A stretch of DNA of 32,219 bases, from contig JAAYDY010000035.1 of assembly GCA_012729015.1 (NCBI GenBank), positions 1-32,219 of the forward strand. Direction: 5' to 3'. Under the pieces are notes generated by a model. It ran no database searches, was not told the DNA's origin, and saw only the letters and a list, made by a program, of their open reading frames with translations. Every line of letters begins with the position of its first letter. Position 1 is the stretch's first letter. Positions 17,788-26,127 of this stretch are shown one piece after another. The translations under genes and the position numbers were made by a program. The DNA comes from Phycisphaerae bacterium. GTDB lineage: Bacteria; Planctomycetota; Phycisphaerae; FEN-1346; JAACEH01.

Positions 17788-19146
17788 ATGACCATCCGAC
17801 GAACGCTTGTCGCTTGGACCGCCGTCGTCCTGGCCGCTCTTGTCGCCAGGGCGGCGCCGGACGTCGCTCCCGGCTCCGAGCAGGCCGGCTGGCGAATCGC
17901 CGTCCGGTGCGACCGCGAGAACGGCCTCTACGCCGCCGGCGACCCGATCGTCTTCACCGTTCAGGTGGCCCGCGACGACAAGCCGCCCGAGCAGCCCGTG
18001 ACGGTGGACTACACGATCCTGCTCAACGGCAAACAGGAGATCGAGCGCAAGACGCTGACCCTCGAATCGGGCGCCGCCACGGTCCGCACGCAGCGCAGCG
18101 AGCCGGGATGCCTGATCCTGGCGGCCGCGTGTCGCCCGGCCGATTCCGTGACGATCAAGGCCGAGGTCGGCGCAGCCGTGGAAAGCGAGAAGCTCGCCCC
18201 GTCGTTGCCAATGCCCGACGATTTCGACGCCTTCTGGGCCGCCCAGAAGCAGCGCCTCGCCGAGACACCGATGGACGTGCAGTGGACCCGCGTGGAGGTG
18301 CCCGACGTGCCGTGGGCCGCCGAGGTCGAGTGCTTCGAGGTGCGCGCGGACGTGCCGAAGCCGTGGGCGGCCGTGACAGGCTACTTCGCGCGACCCAAGG
18401 ACGCCAAGGCCCGCAGTTGCCCCGCCTGGATCAGCTTCCACGGCGCCGGGGCCCGCAGCGCGACCCTCGCCACCGTCGCGGGCCGGGCCAAGCACTACGG
18501 CATGCTCGGCATGGAGATCAACGCTCACGGCCTGCCCAACGGCCGACCGGAGCAGTTCTACAAGGACCAGCTCGAAGGCGACCTCAAGGGCTACGCCTTC
18601 CGCGGCAACGACCTCCGCGACACCTGCTACTTCCTGGGCATGTACCTGCGCCTGGCCCGGGCCGTCGAGTTCCTCTGCGCCCAGGACGCCTGGGACGGTC
18701 GCACGGTCATCGCCTCCGGCAGCAGCCAGGGCGGAGCGCAGGCCCTGGTGGCCGCCGGGCTCGACAGCCGCGTCACCATCGTCTCGGCCGGCGTTCCGGC
18801 GCTGTGCGACCTGGCGGGCCCGGCCGCCGGCCGCGCCTCCGGGTGGCCCCTCGGCCCGCGCGACCTGTCCGACGCCCAGATGCAGGCCATGCGCTACTTC
18901 GACGTCTGCCACTTCGCTGCCCGCACGCGCGCGACCGCCGTCGTCCGTATCGGCCTCGTGGACCGCACCTGCTGGGCCGCCGGCACCCTGGCCATGGCCA
19001 ACCAGCTCAAGGGCCCGAAGCACATCATCACCAGTCCGCTGTCGGGGCACGCGTGGTCGCCGCCGACGGCTTACGCCCAAGCGCAGGCACTCTTCAACGA
19101 ACTCCTCGCGCGCTGCCGTCAGCCCCAGCAGCCCCCGACGCCGTAG
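17788..19146 (+). CDS. Exported acetyl-xylan-esterase-like hydrolase (CE7/AXE1 family)
   Basis: A 452-residue secreted alpha/beta hydrolase predicted to remove acetyl groups from carbohydrates. A signal peptide (about 1-22, ending ARA) precedes a beta-rich N-terminal region (about 28-125, with the YAAGDPIVFTVQV strand pattern of a small Ig-like domain). Then comes the AXE1-type catalytic domain with Ser313 in GSSQGG, Asp392 in GLVDRTC and His421 in SGHAW, the expected triad order. The FHGAGARS oxyanion-region stretch is also present. ATG 17788 sits 10 nt after GGAGG; GTG 17782 is a closer alternative. It stands alone, between repeat clusters, so a polysaccharide-use role rests on the family only. 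Confidence 0.87.
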   Translation: MTIRRTLVAWTAVVLAALVARAAPDVAPGSEQAGWRIAVRCDRENGLYAAGDPIVFTVQVARDDKPPEQPVTVDYTILLNGKQEIERKTLTLESGAATVRTQRSEPGCLILAAACRPADSVTIKAEVGAAVESEKLAPSLPMPDDFDAFWAAQKQRLAETPMDVQWTRVEVPDVPWAAEVECFEVRADVPKPWAAVTGYFARPKDAKARSCPAWISFHGAGARSATLATVAGRAKHYGMLGMEINAHGLPNGRPEQFYKDQLEGDLKGYAFRGNDLRDTCYFLGMYLRLARAVEFLCAQDAWDGRTVIASGSSQGGAQALVAAGLDSRVTIVSAGVPALCDLAGPAAGRASGWPLGPRDLSDAQMQAMRYFDVCHFAARTRATAVVRIGLVDRTCWAAGTLAMANQLKGPKHIITSPLSGHAWSPPTAYAQAQALFNELLARCRQPQQPPTP

Positions 19147-19149
19147 AGG

Positions 19150-19212
19150 CGCCTCGCTGCAAGGCCCGTGCCCCGTCGAGGGGTAGCCGCCATGCCACGG
19201 CGGCCCACACCT
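19150..19212. repeat. Degenerate repeat remnant
   Basis: The stretch GCTGCAAGGCCCGTGCC followed by CGTCGAGGGG resembles part of the unit at 19289-19385 and the stretch at 29517-29555, which points to a worn copy of the same repeat family. No gene is seen. Confidence 0.45.
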
Positions 19213-19223
19213 GAAAGGAACAC

Positions 19224-19428
19224 GAGGCTGTCCGACAATTCGTCACGCGCAACACGCCGTGGAACATGGCATTACAAACTTCTCAGGCGTAGGGTGGCTG
19301 CTTGACGTAGTTCCCGAGCACCGTCGAGGGGCAGCCACGCGGAAGCGCAAGGGAACTCGCCCATGCCTGACGGGGCAGGCATGGCACCCAGCAACAACGA
19401 ACCACGCAACGAATTGTCGGACAGGCTC
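19224..19428. mobile_element. 205-bp miniature inverted-repeat element with 11-bp flanking direct repeats
   Basis: The left end, GAGGCTGTCCGACAATTCGT (19224-19243), and the right end (19409-19428) are inverted copies matching at 19 of 20 positions. Immediately outside each end is the identical 11-mer GAAAGGAACAC (19213-19223 and 19429-19439), as expected for a target-site duplication. The element encodes nothing. Its interior carries the ~95-bp unit 19289-19385, also found inverted at 12106-12200. No transposase lies in the window, so it would be non-autonomous. Duplications of 10-13 bp are known for the IS4 family, but family membership cannot be decided here. Confidence 0.75.
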
Positions 19429-19439
19429 GAAAGGAACAC

Positions 19440-19500
19440 ACGCGTGGGTCGCAGGGGCCCACCCTGCGCTGTCGGGTCTGTTGACCCGACCTACGCGCTG
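19440..19500. repeat. Two palindromic elements at the end of the RND gene
   Basis: A variant GTGGGTC-gcagg-GGCCCAC element (19444-19462) and GTCGGGTC-tgtt-GACCCGAC (19471-19490). They lie between the miniature element and the 3' end of the minus-strand efflux operon. Confidence 0.8.
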
Positions 19501-19529
19501 GCCTGCGCCTGTCGGCCCGATGTGCGCGC

Positions 19530-22500
19530 TCAGGGCTTCGGGCGTGCGCGCCGGGTGAAGAGGTCGTAGAGGATCGGGACGACCACGAGGGTCAACAGGC
19601 CCGAGACGAGGATGCCGCCGACGGAGGCGATGCCGACGCCGTTGCGCATCTCGGCGCCGATGCCGCGGCTGAGGGCCAGGGGCAACATGCCGAGCACGGC
19701 GGCAAGCGTGATCATGATGATCGCGCGGAAGCGGTCGCACGAGGCCGCGATCATGGCCTGGTGCCGCGGCGTGCCGCTGGCGACCAGGACGTTGAACTGG
19801 TCCATGATGAGGATGGCGTTGTTGACGACGATGCCGACCATCATGACGACGCCCATGATCTCGAAGATGCCGAGGCTGCCGCCGGCGAGGGCCAGGGCGT
19901 AGAGAGTCCCGATCAGCGCCAGCGGCACGGTCACGAGAATCAGCACGGGCTGCTTGAACGATTCCAGAATGGCCGCCAGGGACAGGATGACGAGGACCAC
20001 GGAGATGAGGCCGGCCTCGCCGAGTTCGCCGATGGCCTCGGCCATAACCTCGTAGACGCCGCCGAAACTGTAGTCGTAGCCGGCGGGCATCTGGATGGTG
20101 TCGTCCACGGTGCGGCGTATCCGCCCGACGCCGGTGCCCAGGGGCGTGCCCGGAGCGAGGTTGGCCAGGAGCTTGCTGATGCGCTGCTTGTCCTTGCGTG
20201 TGATCTGGATGGGCTTCTGCTGTTGCGAGATCGTGGCGACGTCGCCGAGCAGGATGGGGCGGCCGGGGTCGCCGGGCGACTGGAACCGCTCGACCTGGTG
20301 CTTGCCTTGCTCGTCGGCGAGCTTGACGACGATGTCGTAGTTGCGGGCGTTGCGCTTGAACGTGCCGGCGGTGATGCCTTCGAGGTTCCCGCGAAGGCTG
20401 AGGCCGAGTTGCACGGCCGGGACGGCCATGTCGGCGAGCACGGCCCGCCGGGGTCGGATGCGCAGCTCGGGTTTGCCCGGCCGCACGGTCGTATCGGCAT
20501 CGAGGATGCCGGGCAATTCGCGGGCGGCCTCGGCCGTGGCCAGGGCCAACCGGTCGAGCGTGGCCAGGTCGTCGCCGGCGATGGCCATGTCGATGTCCAC
20601 GGACTGTCCGCCGATGACGGCCGGCGTGGAGACCACGATGACCGCGCCGGGGAAGTCGGCCAGGCGGCGGCGCACCTCGGCCTGGAGCTGGTCGATGGTG
20701 ATGCCTCGTGCGGTGCGCTCGGAAAACTTCAGGAGGATCTGGGCCAGGTACACGCCCTCGGACGATTGGCCGATGGTGCCTTCGACCTTGCCGATCATCG
20801 TCAGGGTGTGCTTCAGCTCGGGCAAGCCGGCGAGGCGTTTCTGCGCGACGGCGAGTCGCGCCGAGGTGTTGGCGAGGTCGTACTCGGTGGGCAGTTCGAG
20901 CTTGACATAGATCTCGCCGCGGTCGCTCTCGGCCACCATGTCGGTGCCGAGCGAGCCGGCCAGACGAAGCGAGTGGACGAACAGGACGATGACGGCCACG
21001 AGGGTCAGGATAGCCGCCCATCGGTGTCGCTCGTTGAACTGGAGCAGTCGCCGGTAGAACGCGATCACGCGGTCGAAGCCGCGGTTCCACAGGCGTTCGA
21101 CGCGGCGCAGCAGGCCGTTGTCGCCGTCGCGCCGCGGCTTCAGCAGCAGCGAGCAGAGCATCGGCGTGAGCGTGAACGAGATGAACAGCGACACGACGGT
21201 CATGATGAACATCGTCAGGGCCAGAGGGCGGATGAAGCGTCCGATCATGCTGCCCATCATCGCCAGCGGGAACAGGACCACCACGTTGGTGCCGGCGCTG
21301 GCCAGGACGGCGATGAACGCCTCCGAGGCGCCGAGTCGCGCGGCCTCCTTCGGGTCGCCGGTCCGGTCCAGGCGCGAGACGATCAGCTCCAGGACGACGA
21401 TGGAGTTGGTCACGAGGATGCCGACCGACATGCCGATGGCGATGAGCGTGGAGGTGTTGAGGGTGAATCCGACGAGGTGCATGAAGAACAGTCCGATGAT
21501 GACGGTCAGCGGCATGGTGATGCCGACGACGACGAGGGATCGGACGTTGTAGAGAAAGACGAAGAGAATGAGAGCGGTCAGGAGGATGCCCTCGACGACG
21601 TTTTCCCAGGCGCTGGCGTTGGTGGCGGCAATGACCCCGGCGTCATCGGTCACCCAGACAAGGTCCATGCCTCCGGGGAGATCGGCGTTGAGGCGGTCCA
21701 TGGCCGCACGGACGTTGTCGGTGACCTGGACGGCATTGGCGTCGGCTTTCTTGACAACGCGGATGGCGACGGCGGTGCGGCCGTCGATGGTCGCGGTCTG
21801 GCGCACTTCCTCGGTGCTCATGGCGACGCGTCCGACGTCGCCGATGCGGCAGCGCCGGCCCTCGGCGTTGGCGACTTCGAGCCCGGCGATGTCGGCCTCG
21901 GCCTGGAAGTCGGCGTCGAACGTGACCGTGTACTCCGAGCCGTGATCGCGCACGCGGCCGGAGGGGATGGTCCGGACCCCGCCCTCGATGGCCCGGACGA
22001 CGTCGGTGCTGGTCAGTCCGCGCGCGGCCAGGCGGCGGCGGTCCAGCTCGACGCGGACTTCGCGCCGCGCGCCGCCGATGAGCTGCACGTCGGCCACCCC
22101 CGCGATCACGGTGATGCGGTCGCGCAGCGTGTTGTCGGCGAAGTCGTACAGCTCGTCCAGCGGCGCGTCCCCCGCCAGCGCCAGCGTGATGATCGGCTTG
22201 GCGTTGATGTCGAACTTCTGAATCTTCGGGTCCTCGACGTCCGCGGGCAGGTCGGCGCGGATCAGGTCGAGCTTCTCGCGCACGTCGGTGGCGGCCATGT
22301 CCACGTCCACGTCAAGCTGGAACTCCAGCAGCGTCTGGCAGACGTTCTCCATGCAACTGCTCGTGACGTGCTTGAGGCCGTCGATCGAGACGACCACGTC
22401 TTCGATGCGTTTGGCGACGTCGGTCTCGATGTCCTCGGGGCTCGCGCCGGGATAGACCGTCAGGATGGTGATGAACGGCGAGTCGATCTGCGGCATGAGC

Positions 22501-22604
22501 TCCAGGCCCATCTTGCGATAGGCGTTGCCGCCGAGCAGCGTCAGTCCGATGATCAGGCACGCCATCGCGATGGGACGGCGGATGGAGGCATTCGACAGAA
22601 ACAT
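19530..22604 (-). CDS. RND-family efflux transporter permease (HAE-type)
   Basis: A 1024-residue inner-membrane pump of the AcrB-like RND family, with the N-terminal segment IRRPIAMACLIIGLTLLG, the early periplasmic GASPEDIETDVAKRIED stretch and twelve predicted membrane helices in the usual two halves. Unusually, the TM4 Asp-Asp pair (AcrB D407/D408) is Thr399-Asn400 here (GILVTNSIVV), and the TM10 Lys (K940) is Asn928 (GIVVNNAIL). Proton coupling must therefore use other residues or the protein belongs to a divergent subgroup. ATG at 22604 has GGGGAGGG upstream and overlaps the adaptor stop (TGATG). It is the last gene of the marR-tolC-adaptor-pump operon. Substrate unknown. Confidence 0.92.
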   Translation of the reverse strand: MFLSNASIRRPIAMACLIIGLTLLGGNAYRKMGLELMPQIDSPFITILTVYPGASPEDIETDVAKRIEDVVVSIDGLKHVTSSCMENVCQTLLEFQLDVDVDMAATDVREKLDLIRADLPADVEDPKIQKFDINAKPIITLALAGDAPLDELYDFADNTLRDRITVIAGVADVQLIGGARREVRVELDRRRLAARGLTSTDVVRAIEGGVRTIPSGRVRDHGSEYTVTFDADFQAEADIAGLEVANAEGRRCRIGDVGRVAMSTEEVRQTATIDGRTAVAIRVVKKADANAVQVTDNVRAAMDRLNADLPGGMDLVWVTDDAGVIAATNASAWENVVEGILLTALILFVFLYNVRSLVVVGITMPLTVIIGLFFMHLVGFTLNTSTLIAIGMSVGILVTNSIVVLELIVSRLDRTGDPKEAARLGASEAFIAVLASAGTNVVVLFPLAMMGSMIGRFIRPLALTMFIMTVVSLFISFTLTPMLCSLLLKPRRDGDNGLLRRVERLWNRGFDRVIAFYRRLLQFNERHRWAAILTLVAVIVLFVHSLRLAGSLGTDMVAESDRGEIYVKLELPTEYDLANTSARLAVAQKRLAGLPELKHTLTMIGKVEGTIGQSSEGVYLAQILLKFSERTARGITIDQLQAEVRRRLADFPGAVIVVSTPAVIGGQSVDIDMAIAGDDLATLDRLALATAEAARELPGILDADTTVRPGKPELRIRPRRAVLADMAVPAVQLGLSLRGNLEGITAGTFKRNARNYDIVVKLADEQGKHQVERFQSPGDPGRPILLGDVATISQQQKPIQITRKDKQRISKLLANLAPGTPLGTGVGRIRRTVDDTIQMPAGYDYSFGGVYEVMAEAIGELGEAGLISVVLVILSLAAILESFKQPVLILVTVPLALIGTLYALALAGGSLGIFEIMGVVMMVGIVVNNAILIMDQFNVLVASGTPRHQAMIAASCDRFRAIIMITLAAVLGMLPLALSRGIGAEMRNGVGIASVGGILVSGLLTLVVVPILYDLFTRRARPKP

Positions 22605-23824
22605 CAGTCGCCCTCCCCGATGACGTTGACGGCCGCGCCGTCGTCGAGCAACTGCTGCCCGCGAACGATGACCGAGGCGCCGTCGGCAAGCGAGGAGTCG
22701 CCGGCCTCGACCCATCCGTCGGTCTCCAGACCGGGCGCGATCGCGACGCTGCGCGCCGTCGAGCCGTCAAGCACAAAGACGACGTGCTTGCCGGCGCGCT
22801 GCTGGACGGCCGCCACGGGCACGCCGAGCGCCTGCCGTCGCGTCAACACGACGGCCACGTCGGCCAGGCGCCCCGACACGACACCCTCGGGCGGGTCGGC
22901 CACGTCACAGCGGACCTCGAACGTTCGCAGCTTCAGATCGACCGTGGGGCTGCGGTACGTGACCACGCGGTTGCCCAGGTCGACGCCGCCGACGCGCACG
23001 TGAATCTCCGTGCGACCGGGGACGACGTCGGCATAGGCGTCCGACGGCAGGTAGGCCGAGACCTCCAGGGACTTCGGGTTCTCGATGCGCAGGACCGGCG
23101 TTCCGGCGGCGGCCATCTCGCCGGGCTCACGCAGACGGTGCGTCACCACGCCGTCCAGCGGCGCCACGACGAGCGAATCGCGCAGGTCCTTCTCGGCGAT
23201 GAGGAGGTTGCCGCGCGCCTGCTCGAGCCGGTTGCCGGCGAGCTCGACCGAGACGGTGGCATGCTTGAGTGCGGCCTCGGCCTGGAGGAACCGCGACTGC
23301 TGGGCCTCCAGGGCGTTCTTCGTCACGGCCTGGTCCTGTTCGTAGAGCCGCTGGAACCGCTCGTAGTCGATGCGGGCCTTGGTGAAGTCGGCCTCGATGC
23401 GTTCGCGGTTGGCCTGGGCCTCGCGGACGGAGCACTCGGCCGCGGCGACGCCTTGCCGCGCAATCTCCACGGCCTTGGTCAGGTTCAGGCTGTCGGTCTG
23501 GAAGAGCTGCGTCCGGCCGGCGGTCACGGCGTCGCCCTCGTCCACGTAGACGGCGTCGAGGGCGCCGGGACGGCGCGCCGAGACCAGGGCGTAGTCTTTG
23601 GCCAGGAGGCTGCCGCTGGTGACCAGCCGCGACTCGAACGTCATCGCGCGAGCCTGGACGACGCTGACGGGAACGGTCCGAGCGGCGTGCGCGGGCGCGG
23701 CCTCGGCGGCGGCGCTCGCGGCGGGGGTGTTGTGCTGGCGTCTGCCCCAGAGGACGCCCCCTGCAACGGCCGCTGCGACGACAACCAGGGCCAGAATCGT
23801 CCCGAAGACTCTTCGCGTGATCAT
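22604..23824 (-). CDS. RND efflux periplasmic adaptor (membrane fusion protein)
   Basis: A 406-residue HlyD/AcrA-type adaptor that joins the inner-membrane pump to the outer-membrane channel. A single N-terminal membrane segment (about 6-26) is followed by a lipoyl half-motif, a long helical hairpin (about 100-200, rich in Glu, Ala and Arg), the second lipoyl half (VVAPLDGVVTHRLREPGE), and beta-barrel and membrane-proximal domains. No lipobox is seen, so it should be anchored by the N-terminal helix. The start at 23824 overlaps the tolC-like stop (ATGA), with GAAGGAG 11 nt upstream. Its own stop overlaps the pump start. The gene order identifies it as the dedicated partner of the pump. Confidence 0.92.
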   Translation of the reverse strand: MITRRVFGTILALVVVAAAVAGGVLWGRRQHNTPAASAAAEAAPAHAARTVPVSVVQARAMTFESRLVTSGSLLAKDYALVSARRPGALDAVYVDEGDAVTAGRTQLFQTDSLNLTKAVEIARQGVAAAECSVREAQANRERIEADFTKARIDYERFQRLYEQDQAVTKNALEAQQSRFLQAEAALKHATVSVELAGNRLEQARGNLLIAEKDLRDSLVVAPLDGVVTHRLREPGEMAAAGTPVLRIENPKSLEVSAYLPSDAYADVVPGRTEIHVRVGGVDLGNRVVTYRSPTVDLKLRTFEVRCDVADPPEGVVSGRLADVAVVLTRRQALGVPVAAVQQRAGKHVVFVLDGSTARSVAIAPGLETDGWVEAGDSSLADGASVIVRGQQLLDDGAAVNVIGEGD

Positions 23825-25251
23825 TGCTGCTCGTGCTCCTTCAGAGGCGTCATGCCCATGACGTCGATGAGGGTGGCGGCGGCCACCTGGCGATGGTACT
23901 GTGCGGCCGCCTCGGCGGCCACGGCCGCGTCGCGGTCGGCCAGGGCGGCCAGCCGCGACGACACGTCGATCAGCCCCTCGCGCCACTGGGCTTCCACATT
24001 CTTCAGCCGCGCCTCCGCCGCAACGCGCGTCGCGGCGGCCACGGCCAGCGCGTCGGCGGCGTCGTCCAATTGGCGGCGCGCGGCGACCACCTCGAGCATG
24101 ACCGTCAGGCACGCCTGCTCGCGCTGGAGAAACGCCGCGGCCTGCCTCTGCCGGGCGGCGCGGTAACGATGGATGTCGGCGAAGCCGTCGAACACAGCCA
24201 GCACAGCCGAGGCGCCATAGGTCCACGTGTCGGCGAACTTCAGGTAACTGTTGGACGAGTGGTCGTAGCTGCCGAAGGCGCCCACGACCGGCAGGAACGC
24301 GGCAATGGCCATGCGGACTTCGTCGCGGCGAATCTCCACCGTGCGATCGGCGGCGAACAGCTCGGGCCGGTGCAGCAGCGCCTCCAGCGCCTGGTCGGCG
24401 ACGTCGCCGGCAGGCGGCTCCGCGGCGCCGGACGGCGCGGCGGCCAAGTCGAAGCTCCCCAGCGGCGACAGGCCGAGTGTCTCCAGCAACTCGGCCCGCG
24501 CCTGGCGACGCGCGCGGTCGTTGTCGTCCACGGCGCGGCGGCGACCCAGCACCATCGCCTCGGCGGCCTGGCGATCCGCCGGCAGCGCCAGCCCCTCACG
24601 CTCCAGTGCCGCGGTCTCGTCGAGCAGGGCGCGGCTCTCGTCGAGCCGGCGACGAAGGTGCGCCGCCGCCTCGTCCTGAGACAGGCACGCGTAGTAGAGC
24701 GCCGTCGTCCGCAGCGCGATCAACTGGCCGGTGCGGCGGCGGACGAGCTCCGCGATCCGCTCGCCCTTCTGGTAGGCGGCGTAGAGAAACCACGTCTGCG
24801 GCGCGAACACCGGTTGCTGCGCGGCCGCGGCCACGTTCCACACGCAGCGGTCGGACGTCTGGATGAACCGGCCGCCCGCGTTGGTCATCACCGGGTCGTG
24901 CGTCTCGCGGTAGTTCCACGACAGATCGATCTGCGGCAGGAAGTTGGCGAAGGCGATCTTGCGGTCGAGCGTGGCGAGGCGGGCCTGAATCCCGGCGGCG
25001 CGCACGTCCAGGTTGTTCGCCAGGGCAATGCGGAGGCAGTCGTCGAGACTGGCGGGGCGCCCCTGGGGCAGCGTCGCGGCGGCGCGCCGGGCCAGCTCGT
25101 CACTGAGGCGGCGGGCGTGGTCGCCGCGGAGCTGGTCGGCGTCGCCGGCGGAGCAGCCGCCCAGGGCGGCGGCCAGCGAAAAGACGAGCGTCGCCGCGGC
25201 GAGCGCCCGGCCACCGGTGCGGTGCGTAAGGGTCTCGGACGAACGGGTCAC
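23821..25251 (-). CDS. TolC-family outer-membrane efflux lipoprotein
   Basis: A 476-residue outer-membrane channel protein of the TolC/NodT type. The signal peptide ends in LGGC with the lipidated Cys at 33, so it is a lipoprotein like NodT and OprM. Two repeated helical hairpins can be followed: the first with SLDDCLRIALANNLDVRAAG and the PQIDLSWNYRE strand, the second with LLHRPELFAADRTVEIRRDE and the matching FLPVVGAFGSYDHSSNS strand. GTG 25251 is chosen because it overlaps the marR stop (GTGA), and the longer frame has no signal peptide. It provides the exit duct for the adaptor and pump encoded downstream with overlapping ends. Confidence 0.92.
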   Translation of the reverse strand: MTRSSETLTHRTGGRALAAATLVFSLAAALGGCSAGDADQLRGDHARRLSDELARRAAATLPQGRPASLDDCLRIALANNLDVRAAGIQARLATLDRKIAFANFLPQIDLSWNYRETHDPVMTNAGGRFIQTSDRCVWNVAAAAQQPVFAPQTWFLYAAYQKGERIAELVRRRTGQLIALRTTALYYACLSQDEAAAHLRRRLDESRALLDETAALEREGLALPADRQAAEAMVLGRRRAVDDNDRARRQARAELLETLGLSPLGSFDLAAAPSGAAEPPAGDVADQALEALLHRPELFAADRTVEIRRDEVRMAIAAFLPVVGAFGSYDHSSNSYLKFADTWTYGASAVLAVFDGFADIHRYRAARQRQAAAFLQREQACLTVMLEVVAARRQLDDAADALAVAAATRVAAEARLKNVEAQWREGLIDVSSRLAALADRDAAVAAEAAAQYHRQVAAATLIDVMGMTPLKEHEQQ

Positions 25252-25757
25252 GGCTTGGCCTCCGTCATCAGGGCGGCAATCTCCCGCGCCAGGCGCTGGT
25301 AGGCGTTGAGCATCAGGGACCGCTGCATGGGCGACAGGCAACTGACGATGCGGGACATGTCGCGGTACCGGCGGGGCAGCGCCTCGTCGCAGAAGCGGCG
25401 GCCCCGGGCCGTCAGGGTGATGTTGATCATGCGGCGGTCTTCCGGGTGCATCGAGCGGCTGACGTAGCCCAGACGTTCGAGGGAGTCCAGGAGCCCGGTC
25501 ATGGCCGAGCGGGTCAGGGCGACCTCGTCGGCCAACTCCGCCGGCGTCATGGTCTGGTCGGAGGCGTGATAGAGGGTTTCGAGGGTTTCCATCTGCCGGG
25601 CCGAGACGCCCTGGCTGCTCAGGTGGGTCTCGACAAGGAGCTCGACGGCTCGGTGGCTCTGGTAGAGCTGGACGCCCTGGGCAACCACCTCGGCGTCGAG
25701 ACCCTCCATGGGCGCAATGTAAGCTTTTATTTTGCTGATAGTTGAGTTGTCCGCCAC
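25248..25757 (-). CDS. MarR-family transcriptional regulator of the efflux operon
   Basis: A 169-residue winged-helix dimer. The MarR core is clear: LSSQGVSARQMETLETL, then TPAELADEVALTRSAMTGLLDSLE as the helix-turn-helix, and the wing DRRMINITLTARGRRF. MarR proteins usually repress neighbouring efflux genes and are released by small phenolic or other aromatic ligands. GTG 25757 is chosen because GGAGG lies 6 nt upstream. The longer frame to 25835 covers the promoter and cannot be translated from it; ATG 25709 is an internal alternative without a ribosome-binding site. The start region forms a 12-bp palindrome (25753-25764) that could mask translation. It is the first gene of a four-gene operon with overlapping ends. 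Confidence 0.92.
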   Translation of the reverse strand: MADNSTISKIKAYIAPMEGLDAEVVAQGVQLYQSHRAVELLVETHLSSQGVSARQMETLETLYHASDQTMTPAELADEVALTRSAMTGLLDSLERLGYVSRSMHPEDRRMINITLTARGRRFCDEALPRRYRDMSRIVSCLSPMQRSLMLNAYQRLAREIAALMTEAKP

Positions 25758-25802
25758 CGGTGGCCTCCGACAGTGGTGCACACACCAATAATCCGGGCGC
25801 GA

Positions 25803-25831
25803 ATTATCGTTGTCGCGATAATCCGTGTCAA
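25803..25831 (-). promoter_or_regulatory. Promoter and palindromic operator of the marR efflux operon
   Basis: Read on the minus strand: TTGACA (25831-25826), a 17-nt spacer and GATAAT (25808-25803), a near-ideal sigma-70 promoter. The spacer and -10 box carry ATTATCG-cgacaa-CGATAAT (25822-25803), a perfect inverted repeat with 7-bp arms, sized and placed like a MarR operator. Occupancy would block RNA polymerase, giving autorepression. Confidence 0.82.
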
Positions 25832-26009
25832 GCACAAAATGGGATCTCCTGTGGTGGTTGGGGCTGGCGCCGCGGGCTCCAACGCGTGCGAGGGGCCTTG
25901 ACGGGCCCCGATTCCGGCACGGTGAACCAGCACACTGTTCCGGTTGGGAACGCCGCAGACGCTAAAACCCTCGGGCGCGCCGCCCAGACCGAGTCCGGCT
26001 TTATACAGC
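25832..26009. other. Divergent intergenic region
   Basis: Spacer between the minus-strand efflux promoter and the plus-strand hydrolase promoter. It holds two modest hairpins (GGGGCC-ttgacg-GGCCCC near 25882-25898 and GTTCC-ggttg-GGAAC near 25936-25950) but no gene or repeat of the families seen elsewhere in the window. Confidence 0.5.
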
Positions 26010-26038
26010 TTGCGTCTGGCCAATCTACTCCCTACAAT
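26010..26038 (+). promoter_or_regulatory. Sigma-70-type promoter of the exported hydrolase gene
   Basis: TTGCGT (26010-26015), a 17-nt spacer and TACAAT (26033-26038). The gene starts at 26128, leaving a leader of about 80 nt. It diverges from the marR promoter some 180 nt away. Confidence 0.65.
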
Positions 26039-26127
26039 GACACCATGGCTGTTCCGACGATCACGGAGCCAGGGGTTGTCGCCGGACGGCAGGGCGCGCA
26101 GGCTTCGCGGCAAGGAGAGGATCGACA

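Noticed and set aside
19761..23003. 1080-codon plus-strand frame opposite the RND pump
   Set aside because: Shadow frame; the minus strand carries unmistakable RND and adaptor sequences with overlapping stop and start codons.
25758..25835. N-terminal extension of the MarR protein
   Set aside because: It covers the -10 and -35 boxes of the operon promoter; GTG 25757 has a proper ribosome-binding site.
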